Below are positions 63,568-64,000 of a stretch of 64,000 bases of DNA, one piece after another. The stretch's first letter is position 1, and every line of letters begins with the position of its first letter. Origin of the DNA: Candidatus Rokuibacteriota bacterium (GTDB taxonomy: Bacteria > Methylomirabilota > Methylomirabilia > Rokubacteriales > CSP1-6); contig QHSC01000078.1 of assembly GCA_003220345.1 (NCBI GenBank), positions 62,001-126,000 on the forward strand, read 5' to 3'. The translations under genes were made by a program, and so were the position numbers. The notes below the pieces were generated by a model, which ran no database searches, was not told the DNA's origin, and worked only from the letters and a program-made list of their open reading frames with translations.

Positions 63568-64000
63568 ATGAAGTTCGGGATCTTCTACGAGCACCAGCTA
63601 CCGCGACCGTGGGCCTTCGACAGCGAGCATCGGCTCCTGCAGGACTCGCTGACCCAGATCGAGCTGGCCGACCGGCTGGGCTACGACTACGCGTGGGAGG
63701 TCGAGCACCACTTCCTGGAGGAGTACTCGCACTCCTCCGCGCCGGAAGTCTTCCTCGGGGCGGCCAGCCAGCGCACGCGCCGCATCCGTCTCGGCCACGG
63801 CATCATCCAGCTTCCCACCAATCATCCGATTCGCGTGGCGGAGCGCGTGGCCACCCTCGATCTCCTGAGCGGGGGTCGCGTGGAGCTGGGGCTCGGCGAA
63901 GGGCAGGGGCCCGTGGAGCTCCATCCCTTCGGGCGGCGCGTGCGCGACAAGCGCGACGTGTGGGAGGAAGCGGTGCGGGTCCTCATCCCGTGCTTCACCC
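63568..64000 (+). CDS. LLM-class (luciferase-like) flavin-dependent oxidoreductase, N-terminal part
   Basis: The first 144 codons are present and run off the right edge without a stop. MKFGIFYEHQLPRPWAFDSEHRLLQDSLTQIELADRLGYDYAWEVEHHFLEEYSHSSAPEVFLGAASQRT and the following RIRLGHGIIQLPTNHPIRVAERVATLDLLSGGRVELGLGEGQ are typical of bacterial luciferase-like monooxygenases that use reduced FMN. Substrate cannot be told from this part. It may or may not be functionally linked to the radical SAM gene 42 bases upstream. Confidence 0.9.
   Translation, partial: MKFGIFYEHQLPRPWAFDSEHRLLQDSLTQIELADRLGYDYAWEVEHHFLEEYSHSSAPEVFLGAASQRTRRIRLGHGIIQLPTNHPIRVAERVATLDLLSGGRVELGLGEGQGPVELHPFGRRVRDKRDVWEEAVRVLIPCFT

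Overview
This window is a strongly GC-rich bacterial chromosome segment with dense, mostly co-oriented genes. Start/stop overlaps of the ATGA, GTGA or TGATG type are very common. The gene set (housekeeping operons, CoA metabolism, a luciferase-like flavin oxidoreductase, peptide-type ABC import, two hybrid histidine kinases) fits an uncultured soil or subsurface lineage such as Methylomirabilota/Rokubacteria. That placement is inference; no marker rRNA is present. I saw no tRNA, rRNA, CRISPR array, phage or insertion sequence.

Layout. 1-11.9 kb is the conserved rimP-nusA-ylxR-infB-ylxP-rbfA-nrnA-truB-ribF-rpsO-pnp-M16 protease block for translation and RNA metabolism. 11.9-24.4 kb is an almost complete de novo purine operon (purB-C-S-Q-L-F-M-N-H-D), interrupted by a long-palindrome repeat before purM and by a MerR-like/TPR protein before purD. 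24.4-31.1 kb is a tightly coupled run: a MobA-like transferase, an unknown protein, a 43-codon basic peptide, thiI, a beta-CASP nuclease-like protein, an acyltransferase and an Atg22/UMF1-type MFS protein. 31.1-37.6 kb holds a LysR regulator divergent from an acetyltransferase, then rpiB-glyA-nrdR, a membrane class III cyclase, a tiny lysine-rich microgene with its own promoter and hairpin, and an orotate-type phosphoribosyltransferase. 37.7-48.4 kb holds a second copy of the palindromic repeat, tsaB-rimI, a YceI-like protein, meaB, a membrane Fe-S (HdrD-like) oxidoreductase, a fused CoA-transferase, a periplasmic alpha/beta hydrolase and a mesaconyl-CoA-hydratase-like protein. 48.5-56.9 kb is a signalling cluster: two hybrid kinases, a HAD-ATPase fusion, a Crp/Fnr regulator and an orphan receiver. 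56.9-61.9 kb (minus strand) is a DUF1272 zinc-ribbon gene, a cytochrome P450, a peptide-type solute-binding protein and two permeases. 62.0-64 kb is a radical SAM gene and the start of a luciferase-like monooxygenase gene.

The most exciting observation is at 63448. The radical SAM frame is interrupted by a UGA directly after a Cys codon and continues as Cys-Sec-Ala-Glu-Pro for 24 more residues. A compact hairpin lies at the distance expected of a bacterial SECIS, so the gene very probably encodes a C-terminal-tail selenoprotein. Other sequence-level findings are: the two-copy palindromic element with compensatory base changes; a chain of three five-codon minigenes made by 14-bp tandem repeats that bridges the DUF1272 and P450 genes; the 13-codon lysine microgene; several promoters placed so that transcripts would be leaderless; and a cyclase with atypical base-recognition residues.
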